From: UBA7803 sp963822255
Lineage (GTDB): Bacteria; Pseudomonadota; Gammaproteobacteria; Pseudomonadales; Azotimanducaceae
NCBI GenBank assembly: GCA_963822255.1
Contig: CAWGGV010000002.1
Span: 186,001 to 250,000, forward strand
Length of the DNA: 64,000 nucleotides
Reading direction: 5' to 3'
Shown here: in pieces, positions 8,767 through 16,430 of the stretch
Numbering within the stretch: position 1 is the stretch's first letter
Layout: every line of letters begins with the position of its first letter
Translations under genes and position numbers: made by a program
Notes under the pieces: model-generated
Seen by the model: the letters and a program-made list of their open reading frames with translations, nothing else
The model's database searches: none
Told to the model about the DNA's origin: nothing

Positions 8767-9582
8767 TCAGACGCCGGCGCCGGTGATCGAGTGCAGGAGC
8801 ATCGGATAGCGGCGCAGCTCCCGTTCGATGGTCTGCGCGGCGGCGCGCAGCAGCGGCAGGCGCGTCTCGACCATCTGCGCCTCGTCCACTCGGGACGTGG
8901 CAGTGGAGCAGTTGATGGCGGCGACGACGGTGCCGTCGTCGCCGCGCACCGGGACGGCCACCGAGACGATGCCGTAGTCGAGCTCGTCCTGAATGGACGC
9001 GTACCCCTGCGCCCGCACCCGCTCGAGAATCTTCCGCAGCCCGGCCACGGAGGTCACCGTCTTGTCGGTGAGCTTCTCCGGCGCCAGGGCACCGAGCAGG
9101 CGCTCCCGGCTCTCGTCGCTCTGCATCGCCATCAGCACACGTCCGAGGGACGTGGCATAGGCCGGGAACCGCGTGCCGACACCGGCCGGCAGCCGCACCA
9201 TCCGGTTGGTCGACACGTGAACCAGGTAGAGCACGTCGCGGTGGGAGAGCACCGCCAGCGACGAGCTGTCGCCGGTGTGGTCGCGCACCAGCTGCAGATG
9301 GGGACGGACCACCTGCTCCACGTTCATGGATTCGAGAAACGCCGACGCGAAACCGATCACCTCCGGGGTCAGCAGGAAGCGCTTGCCCTGCTTGCCGACG
9401 TAGCCGAGGTGCACCAGGGTGTTGAGGCAGCGCCTGGCCACGGCCGGGCTGAGCTGCGTCGCCGCGGCCACCTCGCTCAGGGTCATCTCCGGCCGCTCCT
9501 TGGAGAATGACCGGAGCACCAGCAGCCCTCGGGCCAGAGTGGTGAGGTATTCGCCGTCGCTACGCGGGTTCTCGGTGGGCAT
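8767..9582 (-). CDS. IclR-family transcriptional regulator
   Basis: The 271 residues comprise an N-terminal winged helix (LARGLLVLRSF... TLSEVAAATQLSPAVARRCL, about residues 14-55) and a C-terminal effector domain. Regions such as LDYGIVSVAVPVRG and AAINCSTATSR are typical of the PcaR/PobR/PcaU branch. That branch controls aromatic-acid catabolism in response to pathway intermediates. It lies beside the 1.4-8.7 kb catabolic block and is the obvious candidate to bind the twin TTCG-N5-CGAA sites at 7876-7907. The effector is unknown. Confidence 0.88.
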   Translation of the reverse strand: MPTENPRSDGEYLTTLARGLLVLRSFSKERPEMTLSEVAAATQLSPAVARRCLNTLVHLGYVGKQGKRFLLTPEVIGFASAFLESMNVEQVVRPHLQLVRDHTGDSSSLAVLSHRDVLYLVHVSTNRMVRLPAGVGTRFPAYATSLGRVLMAMQSDESRERLLGALAPEKLTDKTVTSVAGLRKILERVRAQGYASIQDELDYGIVSVAVPVRGDDGTVVAAINCSTATSRVDEAQMVETRLPLLRAAAQTIERELRRYPMLLHSITGAGV

Positions 9583-9673
9583 CGCCAGGCCGGGGAGGGA
9601 AATAAAAGCCCCGGATGGTAGTACGGTTCCGATGACGGGTGCCAGCGCCGGACTGTTTCGGACGACGGACCGG

Positions 9674-10363
9674 CTACGGTTGCCAGGTCACCGAGGCGAC
9701 CCAGCGGTTGTCCGCGAAGCCGGGGAAGCGGTCGGCTGCGTCGGCATCCACGGCCGCATAGCCGAGACGAAAGACCACGTCGTCGAGCCGACGCGCGATT
9801 CCCGCCTCGGCGTATCCGTAGCGTACGCCGGCAGCGCGCCTTGTGAACTGATATCCCACGGTGGCATCGAGGGTGAGTCTCGCCGGCAGCGGATAGCGGT
9901 AGGTGGTCTCGAGGGACTGGGTGGTTTGCGCCGTGGACCACCAGTTGTGAGCGATGCCCCAGGTCACCGTCCAGCGGTCGGCCAGATAGGCGCTGAGCTG
10001 CAGCTCGTTCCAGTCGTCGGCGCGGGGAGACGCTCCCCGGTACGTGTAGTGGATGGCGCTCGCTTCGAGCGCCACGGCAGGATTCAGGCGCCGTCCGTAG
10101 CCGCCGTAGTAGTCGATCTCGGCATCGCGCTCGTCGTAGCCGCCGAAGCTCGCGGCGCTCGCCCACACGCCGGCGAACCAGCCGCGCTGTCGATACTCGA
10201 CGGCTCCCTGCCAGCTCACCGCGGAGCGGGACTGCACGAGACCCCGTTGCAGATACGCCGACGTGAGCGCCAGTCGGGCATTGACGTCGGCGCGCGCCTG
10301 CTGTGCCGCCACGGCGGCGACGGCCACCAGCGAGACCCAGGCAGTGCCGGTCAGCGCGCGCAT
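9674..10363 (-). CDS. TIGR02001-type outer-membrane beta-strand protein
   Basis: The 229 residues start with MRALTGTAWVSLVAVAAVAAQQARA, a signal peptide. Alternating beta-strand sequence follows, opening with LALTSAYLQRGLVQS, the N-terminal signature of the TIGR02001 (Gcw_chp) family, whose function is unknown. The chosen ATG overlaps the end of the protease gene by 13 bases, so it is probably co-translated with it. The longer open frame upstream is only the protease's shadow. The protein is probably a small outer-membrane barrel, last in the ECF sigma operon. Confidence 0.7.
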   Translation of the reverse strand: MRALTGTAWVSLVAVAAVAAQQARADVNARLALTSAYLQRGLVQSRSAVSWQGAVEYRQRGWFAGVWASAASFGGYDERDAEIDYYGGYGRRLNPAVALEASAIHYTYRGASPRADDWNELQLSAYLADRWTVTWGIAHNWWSTAQTTQSLETTYRYPLPARLTLDATVGYQFTRRAAGVRYGYAEAGIARRLDDVVFRLGYAAVDADAADRFPGFADNRWVASVTWQP

Positions 10364-11532
10364 GGCTCGTGCGCCACGACGCGGTGCAACGGCGCGTCGC
10401 TGGCGCCGGCCGCCCGGCAACCAGAGGTGAGCAGGGTGTCGAGAATGGATTCCGTCTCGGCTTCGGACCAGCGGGTTCTGAGCAGCGCAGCGACGCCCGT
10501 GACGCCGGCGGCGGACATGGAGCTGCCGAAAAACACCTGATAGCCGCCGCCTGCCCGAGTGCTGAACTGCTCCTGGCTGGCGAACCACGGCCCGGCGTCC
10601 GGCCGCGCTGAGTGGACGAAGGAGAGGGATGCGGGAAAGCTCTGGCCGGCGGCGTCGTTGTAGGCCGCGACGATCACCGCACCGTGAGCATGGGCGTAGC
10701 TGAGCAGCCGCTCGAGCAGCCAGTCGGGGGGCCCGGCGAGGCTCAGATTGATGACGTCGGAGTGGTCTTCCGTCGCCCGGCCGATGGCCTTGGCCAACGA
10801 CACCGTCGTGCAGCCAGCGGCCCCGCCGGTCGTTTCACGGCAGCCGGCGTAGACGGTGACAGTGGCCCCCGGCGCGAGACCCACCACGCCTTCGCCGTTA
10901 CCGCCGGCCGCGGCGATGACGCCGGCCACGGCGGTGCCGTGGCGCAAGGATTGCGGATCGTCTTCCCTGGCGGAGGGGAACTGCGCCGCGATCTGACCGC
11001 GCAGGTCTTCGTGCTGGGCGTCGACGTTGCTGTCGACGATGCCGATCCGTACGCCAGTGCCGGTGGTGATGGCGTGCACTGACTCGAGCTCCTGCTCATG
11101 GCTGCCGTACTGCAGGTCGACCAGCGGGTCGTTGTAAGCCTTCGACAGCATGGCGTGGAACTCGTTGACGTCTTGAACCTGCGACACCCGCGGGTCGGTG
11201 CTGAGCTGCTCGATCACTTCCCGGCGGTTCTGTCCGTCGGCCAGCTCGAGCACGACGCAGAACAGCCCCAGGGGCGGGATCGGCCACGCGTCCACGCGCC
11301 TGAGGCCATGATCCCGCGCCACACCCTGCGCCCGGGCGAGCGTATGCAGGGACACCGGCCAGGCGGCGTCACCCCGGTATCCGCGCTTGGAGCCAACGGG
11401 CAGTGGCTGCCCACCGTCGTCCTTCAGAACCACCAGCACCTCACGCTGCGGGAAGCTGCCGAGCGCGCGGGGCTCTACCGCACAGGCGGAGACGACCAGC
11501 GACGCCAGCGTGACGGCGAGGACTCGTTTCAT
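10351..11532 (-). CDS. S8 (subtilisin-like) serine protease lipoprotein
   Basis: The 393 residues begin with a lipoprotein signal peptide (VSAC, Cys17). A propeptide-like region of about 100 residues ends in VIEQLSTDPRVSQVQDV. The catalytic domain has Asp167 (IVDSNVD), His198 (LRHGTAVAGVIAA), an oxyanion Asn near 292 and Ser338 (FGSSMSAAGV). The triad is complete, though GSSMSAA departs from the usual GTSMAAP. It should be anchored in the envelope and act on periplasmic proteins. The start overlaps the anti-sigma gene by four bases, so protease and anti-sigma are coupled. A role in controlling the anti-sigma factor, or in cleaving the neighbouring outer-membrane proteins, is inference. Confidence 0.85.
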   Translation of the reverse strand: MKRVLAVTLASLVVSACAVEPRALGSFPQREVLVVLKDDGGQPLPVGSKRGYRGDAAWPVSLHTLARAQGVARDHGLRRVDAWPIPPLGLFCVVLELADGQNRREVIEQLSTDPRVSQVQDVNEFHAMLSKAYNDPLVDLQYGSHEQELESVHAITTGTGVRIGIVDSNVDAQHEDLRGQIAAQFPSAREDDPQSLRHGTAVAGVIAAAGGNGEGVVGLAPGATVTVYAGCRETTGGAAGCTTVSLAKAIGRATEDHSDVINLSLAGPPDWLLERLLSYAHAHGAVIVAAYNDAAGQSFPASLSFVHSARPDAGPWFASQEQFSTRAGGGYQVFFGSSMSAAGVTGVAALLRTRWSEAETESILDTLLTSGCRAAGASDAPLHRVVAHEPCAR

Positions 11533-12122
11533 GGTTCCTCCAGCGACGCCCAGCGGACGGACGGCAAGGTCTGCAGGCGCTCGGCCACGGCGGCGCCGTC
11601 ACTGGCCGACGGCAACCCGATGCGATAGATGCCGGCAGCAGTGGGACCGGCCACCAACGTCCCACCCGATTCCAGCACGACGCCGCGGATGACGTGCTCG
11701 GGCGTGCTGGGCTCGAACACGACCTGCACCACGGGGCCGTCGTAGCGGGGCGACGACGTCATCGTCCGGTACACGGGGCGCTGAAGCTGCTGATTCAGCA
11801 GCAGCGCGCCGGCTCCGACTGCCAGGATCACCGACGCCAGGGTCAGCAGGGTGGTGGTGCGCCTGGTGAGGCGCTGGTGCCGCGGCAGCCGGTCGACCAA
11901 GGTCTGCCAGCCGCGTTGCGGCGACCCCATGAGCTGGAGGTCCGGCGGGTCGGCGCCGAGATCGCGGGCGTAGCAGACCTCACGCTCGAGATTCTCCGTG
12001 CATGCCGCGCAACCCTGCAGATGCTCGTTCACGGCGTCCATTTCGGCTTCGTTCAATGTGCCGTTCACGTACCAGGGAATCAGCCGCTCGATCCGCTCGT
12101 GGTCGTCGGGGGTCACCATCAC
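11529..12122 (-). CDS. membrane anti-sigma factor with zinc-finger N-terminus
   Basis: The 197 residues start with an anti-sigma zinc-finger pattern, His34-x3-Cys38-x2-Cys41 in NEHLQGCAACTENLE. One transmembrane helix at about 91-110 (TTTLLTLASVILAVGAGALLL) follows, then a periplasmic domain of about 85 residues. That domain ends ERLQTLPSVRWASLEEP, which resembles subtilase propeptide/inhibitor (I9-like) endings. It should bind and hold the ECF sigma factor encoded 5 bases upstream. The coupled downstream gene is an envelope S8 protease, so the periplasmic domain may be the protease's partner or substrate. Confidence 0.8.
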   Translation of the reverse strand: MMVTPDDHERIERLIPWYVNGTLNEAEMDAVNEHLQGCAACTENLEREVCYARDLGADPPDLQLMGSPQRGWQTLVDRLPRHQRLTRRTTTLLTLASVILAVGAGALLLNQQLQRPVYRTMTSSPRYDGPVVQVVFEPSTPEHVIRGVVLESGGTLVAGPTAAGIYRIGLPSASDGAAVAERLQTLPSVRWASLEEP

Positions 12123-12127
12123 CTCCG

Positions 12128-12634
12128 TCAGGTTTCCAAGAGGTTCTTTAACGCGCGGCGGGCGTGGAACATGCGTGTCTTCACGGTGTTCTCGGGGCAG
12201 CTCATGATCTCGGCGATCTCCCGATACGAATAGCCGAAGTAGTAGGCGAGCTCCACGGTCGCCCGCTGCTCGTGACTGAGTCGCGCGAGCCCGGATTCGA
12301 CGTCGAGACTTCCGGTGTGGAGCTCGACGTCGGCGTGTGCCGCGTCGGCGCTGGAGCTGGCGCCCGCGCGCTCACGCCGCGCGCTCTTCAGCGCCCGGCG
12401 GTAGGCAATCCCGAAAATCCACGTCGACACACTGGAATCACCGCGGAAGCGGTGAGCCGAACGCCAGACCACCAGGAAGACGTCGTTGATCACCTCCCGG
12501 CCGAGCTCCACGTCCCGCGTCACCCTCAGGATGAACCGGGCCAGGCGCGGGTAGTAGCTGACATACAGCCGCTCGAGGGCGGCCTGGTCCCTCTGGGCAA
12601 TGCGCTGCAGCAGCTCGTGTTCCCCCGTACTCAT
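12128..12634 (-). CDS. ECF-type RNA polymerase sigma factor
   Basis: The protein has 168 residues from the ATG at 12634; an in-frame upstream extension looks non-coding. Region 2 contains YVSYYPRLARFILRVTRD and VINDVFLVVWRSAHRFRGDSSVSTWIFGIAYR. Region 4 contains LSHEQRATVELAYYFGYSYREIAEIMSCPENTVKTRMFHARRAL, whose helix-turn-helix reads the -35 element. It leads the operon sigma, anti-sigma, S8 protease, TIGR02001 protein. It is divergent from the CHRD/heme lipoprotein gene across 144 bases, so that gene is a likely target. Confidence 0.92.
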   Translation of the reverse strand: MSTGEHELLQRIAQRDQAALERLYVSYYPRLARFILRVTRDVELGREVINDVFLVVWRSAHRFRGDSSVSTWIFGIAYRRALKSARRERAGASSSADAAHADVELHTGSLDVESGLARLSHEQRATVELAYYFGYSYREIAEIMSCPENTVKTRMFHARRALKNLLET

Positions 12635-12778
12635 GATGCTCGCAATGGAACCCGTAACAGTAAGTTCCCCGGGCTCGGCGAAAGGTTCATCGGCAAAAAT
12701 GTTTTTTTCCGCGTGAACGTTCTCGCGCGGCGACGGGTACCCACTGTCCGGCAACACCTACGAATGGAGAGTCGAGAC

Positions 12779-14707
12779 ATGGAACGACCGTCATTGGCGG
12801 CCGCGGCCGCAGTGCTGATCATGGGGCTGTTGAATGCCTGCAGCGACAGCAACAACGGCGGCGGCCAGGGCGGCGGCTCGCCACCGCCCACGACCCCGCC
12901 GCCGGCCAATACCAGCGACTTCGACGCGACCCTGAACCCGGACGAGGTGATCGGCGGCGGCGCCGACACGGGTCGCGCCACGGCCGCCATGACGGTGAAC
13001 CTGGACGACGGCTCCGTGTCCGGCACCGTCACCCTCAGCGGACTGCAGGCGGACGGCGTCAGCCTGCGCCGCGCCTTTGCGGGCGACACCGGGGACGTGG
13101 TCATCGATCTGCAGCAGGACTCGGCCACGGCCTGGTCGTTTCCGGACGGCGCGGTGCTGGACGACGATCAGCTCGACGCCCTGGAGTCCGGTGCCCTCTA
13201 CCTTGAAACCACCACCTCCGCCAACCCTGCGGGGGCGCTCAGGGCGCAGATCCCGGGCCAGGCTAGAGTGCTGTTCGTGCGTTTGTCGGGGATGCAGGAG
13301 ATTCCGGCGCTCGACACTCCAGCGACGGCCATGGCGGCATTGACGGTGGAGCCGGACAACTCCGTGATCCTCCATCTGCACACCAGCGGTCTGGACGATG
13401 CGGTGGCAGCCCATATCCACAATGCGGTGGCCGGTGTTGAAGGCCCCATCGTGGTGGGTCTGGTCCAGGACCCGGACGACGGCTCCCACTGGTCCATCGA
13501 CAACTTCACCCTCGATCAGGCGCAACTCGATGCCCTGAATGGCGGGCTTCTGTACGTGAACGTGCACACCCCGGACCATCAGAACGGGGAGGTGCGGGGC
13601 CAGATCGAGCCGGACGGCGTCGACGTGTTCTTCACCCGCCTGACCGGTGAGGACGTCGTGCCGCCGGTGACCACCAGCGCGTCCGGCGTGGTCGCGGCGA
13701 CCCTGGACGCCGGCTCCCACGCGCTGACTCTGCACGTCAATCTGGTGGGTCTCGACGATGCCGAGGCGGTGGCCGTGGGTCAGGCCCCGGTGATGCAGAA
13801 CGGTCCGCTGGCGCTCGCCCTCCAGCAGGATCCCAACGATGTCACCCACTGGTTCCTGGACAGCACCGGGCTGACCAACGCGCAGAACCAGGCGCTGCAT
13901 GCTCAGGGCCTCTATGTCAGTGTGGCCACGCCGGCCTTCCCGGACGGCGAGGTGCGGGGCCAACTCGTCCCCGACCTGTCCAGCGCCGGCAGCAGCGACA
14001 CGTTCCTGGTGATCACCGTCGCGCCGGATGACGGCGCCACGGTGGCCGATCTGCCGGCCATGGTGAGCCTCGGTTTCAACCGCGACGTGCTGGCGTCCAG
14101 CGCAGGCACAGATCAGTTGACCGTGACCGCCAGCGGCGGGGACGGCAGCTTTGCCGACGGCAACGAGCTGTCCGTCCGCGTGCTGTCGGTATCGGCTGCC
14201 GGTAACGAGCTCACCGCCGAGCTCGACACCAATGCAGCCAGTGACGACGTCTACCGGATCGCCGTCGATGGCTCCAGCGCCAACCCCGTCAGCGACACTG
14301 GCGGCGTCGTCCTGGATGGCGACGCCGACGGCCAGCCGGGCGGTGACTTCGTCTCCACCTTCACGGTGGACTCCGCCGCGGGCGCGCCGACTCTGACCCA
14401 GCTTCAGACCGACATCTTCACACCGTCCTGCGCGAAGAGCGGCTGTCACGCGGGCTCGAGCCCGCAGCAGGGGATGAATCTCTCCGCCGGGCAGACCTTC
14501 GGCAACATCGTCGCGGTCGCAAGCCAGGAGGCTCCACCCCTGAACCGCGTGCAGCCCGGTGACCCCGACAACAGCTATCTGGTGCAGAAAATCGAGGGCA
14601 CGGCCTCGGTGGGTGGCCGCATGCCACTGGATGGCCCGCCGTTTCTCTCCAATGCGCAGATTCAGAGCATTCGCGCCTGGATCGCCGCCGGCGCAGAGAA
14701 CAACTGA
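12779..14707 (+). CDS. lipoprotein with three CHRD domains, an Ig-like domain and a CX4CH heme-type C-terminus
   Basis: The 642 residues have a lipobox LNAC (Cys21) and a Gly/Pro-rich linker. Three CHRD domains follow at about 46-160, 162-280 and 284-400, shown by repeated GEVRGQIEPD/GEVRGQLVPD endings. An Ig-like (Big_5 type) domain at about 405-530 contains DDGATVADLPAMVSLGFNRDV. The C-terminal domain has TPSCAKSGCHAG, a CX4CH spacing seen in some multiheme-related domains instead of CXXCH, and the phrase GGRMPLDGPPFL. Start 12779 was preferred over the in-frame ATG at 12764 because GGAGA lies 9 bases before it. The protein should sit on the outer membrane. Covalent heme binding is likely but unproven. 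Its stop overlaps the next start (TGATG). Confidence 0.8.
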   Translation: MERPSLAAAAAVLIMGLLNACSDSNNGGGQGGGSPPPTTPPPANTSDFDATLNPDEVIGGGADTGRATAAMTVNLDDGSVSGTVTLSGLQADGVSLRRAFAGDTGDVVIDLQQDSATAWSFPDGAVLDDDQLDALESGALYLETTTSANPAGALRAQIPGQARVLFVRLSGMQEIPALDTPATAMAALTVEPDNSVILHLHTSGLDDAVAAHIHNAVAGVEGPIVVGLVQDPDDGSHWSIDNFTLDQAQLDALNGGLLYVNVHTPDHQNGEVRGQIEPDGVDVFFTRLTGEDVVPPVTTSASGVVAATLDAGSHALTLHVNLVGLDDAEAVAVGQAPVMQNGPLALALQQDPNDVTHWFLDSTGLTNAQNQALHAQGLYVSVATPAFPDGEVRGQLVPDLSSAGSSDTFLVITVAPDDGATVADLPAMVSLGFNRDVLASSAGTDQLTVTASGGDGSFADGNELSVRVLSVSAAGNELTAELDTNAASDDVYRIAVDGSSANPVSDTGGVVLDGDADGQPGGDFVSTFTVDSAAGAPTLTQLQTDIFTPSCAKSGCHAGSSPQQGMNLSAGQTFGNIVAVASQEAPPLNRVQPGDPDNSYLVQKIEGTASVGGRMPLDGPPFLSNAQIQSIRAWIAAGAENN

Positions 14708-15783
14708 TGCGGGTGGTGAGATTGGCCGGGCTGTGGCTGACCGCCGCGCAGCTGCTGACGCTGGCCGTGCCCGCGGCGGCGGAGCCTTACCTCGCGGTAC
14801 GCCAGGGTCTGGCGTGCAGCGCCTGTCACGCCAACCCGACCGGTGCCGGCATGCGCACGCCGTTCGGCAACGTCTTCAGCCAGCAGCAGCTTCCTGCGGT
14901 ACCCCTGCCGCGGGAAGCGGCTTCCTGGAACGGCACCCTCGGCGATCAGTTCGGGTTCGGCGCCAACGCACGCTGGTCGGCGCGGCAGACGGAGCTGGAC
15001 GACCGGGACGATAACCTCAATTTCGGCGTCGACCGGGTGACCGTCTACCTTGGCGCCGAGCTGGGGCCCGCGTACCTGTATGTGGACGAGCAGGTGGCAC
15101 CGGTGGGCTCGCTGAACCGGGAGGCGTGGGCACTGTTCCGCCAGGGGCACTGGTACGCTAAGGCGGGACGCATGTTTCTGCCGTATGGTTGGCGCCTGCA
15201 GGACGACACCGCCCTGGTACGGGAGGCGGTCGGCGTCAACCTCGACGGCGGCGACGACGGTGTCGAGGTGGGCTTCGAACGGACGGGGTTCTCCTGGCAG
15301 ATGGCCGTGACCAACGGCAACGGCGGCGGCGCGGAGATCGACGACGGCAAGCTGTTCAGCACTCGGGCAGCACTGATCCGCCCCCGCTGGCAGGGCGGCG
15401 TCAGCGCGCTGCGCAACGACACCGACCTCGGTCATCGGACGGTGGCCGGGCTGTTCGCCGGCATCCGTACCGGGCCGGTGAGCTGGCTCGCCGAGTCCGA
15501 CTATGTCAGGGACGACGGCAGGGACAGCCCGGTGCAGGAGGAGGTGGCGGGATTGCTCGAGGCCAACCTGCTGGTGGCGAGCGGCCAGAATCTGAAGCTG
15601 ACCCTGGAGGGCCGGTTTTTCGACGACGACCGCGATGACCGCTACCGGATGAGCGCCGTCTACGAGTACTTCCCCCGGGCCTTCACCGAGCTTCGCCTGG
15701 GCGTGCGCAGCCGCGACAGCAACGCCGATGACGCTGCGCTGAACAGCGAAGAAGCGTTCCTGCAGCTTCACGTCTACTTCTGA
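14707..15783 (+). CDS. outer-membrane beta-barrel protein with an N-terminal CXXCH motif
   Basis: The 358 residues have a signal peptide (LAVPAAAE) followed at about 37-41 by CSACH in GLACSACHANPTGAGMRTPFGN. This is a c-type heme motif found at the start of a family of outer-membrane proteins of unknown function. The rest is alternating beta-strand sequence with porin-like features (LFRQGHWYAKAGRMFLPYGWRL) and ends in the aromatic LQLHVYF. It is translationally coupled to the CHRD/heme lipoprotein. The pair looks like a barrel with an exposed heme partner, but electron transfer is only a hypothesis. Confidence 0.7.
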   Translation: MRVVRLAGLWLTAAQLLTLAVPAAAEPYLAVRQGLACSACHANPTGAGMRTPFGNVFSQQQLPAVPLPREAASWNGTLGDQFGFGANARWSARQTELDDRDDNLNFGVDRVTVYLGAELGPAYLYVDEQVAPVGSLNREAWALFRQGHWYAKAGRMFLPYGWRLQDDTALVREAVGVNLDGGDDGVEVGFERTGFSWQMAVTNGNGGGAEIDDGKLFSTRAALIRPRWQGGVSALRNDTDLGHRTVAGLFAGIRTGPVSWLAESDYVRDDGRDSPVQEEVAGLLEANLLVASGQNLKLTLEGRFFDDDRDDRYRMSAVYEYFPRAFTELRLGVRSRDSNADDAALNSEEAFLQLHVYF

Positions 15784-15871
15784 CCGCCGCAGGGCTTGTC
15801 AGCGGCGCTGCCGCGGGGCTTACTGTGGACCAGTCGAACAGCCCTCGTTCGCGCTACCAAGGAGATACTCG

Positions 15872-16243
15872 ATGATCGGCTACGTAACCATCGGCACCCG
15901 GGACATGGACAGAGCGGTGGCGTTTTACGACGCTCTGCTGGCGGAGCTGGGCGCCAAGCAGCTCATGGGCATGGACCGGATCAAGTTCTACGGCACCGCG
16001 CCGGGCGCGCCCATGCTGGCCCTGTGCATCCCCTACGACGAGAAGGAGCAGAATCCCGGTAACGGCAATATGGTGGCGATCCCCGGGGGCTCCCGGGAAA
16101 ACGTCGACAAGCTCTACGCCAAGGCCCGGGAGCTCGGCGCCAGCGACGAGGGCGAGCCGGGCGAGCGTATGCCCATCTTCTACGGGGCCTACGTGCGGGA
16201 CCTCGACGGCAACAAGCTCTGCTTCTACGACATGAAGATGTAA
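15872..16243 (+). CDS. VOC-family protein
   Basis: The protein has 123 residues and begins MIGYVTIGTRDMDRAVAFYDALL, a classic single VOC module start. It continues with PGAPMLALCIPYDEKEQN and YVRDLDGNKLCFYDMKM. An AAGGAGAT ribosome site precedes the ATG. It is similar to small glyoxalase-like proteins that act as homodimers. The substrate is unknown. The gene stands alone, followed by a REP cluster. Confidence 0.8.
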   Translation: MIGYVTIGTRDMDRAVAFYDALLAELGAKQLMGMDRIKFYGTAPGAPMLALCIPYDEKEQNPGNGNMVAIPGGSRENVDKLYAKARELGASDEGEPGERMPIFYGAYVRDLDGNKLCFYDMKM

Positions 16244-16259
16244 CCCGCTCCTCACCCCC

Positions 16260-16383
16260 TGTGGGAGCGACCCTGTGGGAGCGACCTTGTGGGAGCGACC
16301 TTGTGGGAGCGACCTCCTGGTCGCGATCCCTGTCGGAGGCCGCGATCCCTCCCAGATCGCGGCCAGGAGGCCGCTCCCACAGT
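16260..16383. repeat. REP-like cluster 1
   Basis: Four tandem units of TGTGGGAGCGACC are followed by a GGTCGCGAT arm and an inverted arm with GGCCGCTCCCACAG. It belongs to the family present at eight intergenic places in this window and lies between the VOC gene and selO. Confidence 0.85.
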
Positions 16384-16430
16384 CCTCACACCACCGCTGA
16401 ACCCGTCCCTTCTGTGCGGTCTAACCCCCC

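Noticed and set aside
12164..12778. Long N-terminal extension of the CHRD lipoprotein
   Set aside because: The added part is the opposite strand of the sigma gene; the lipoprotein signal starts at 12779.
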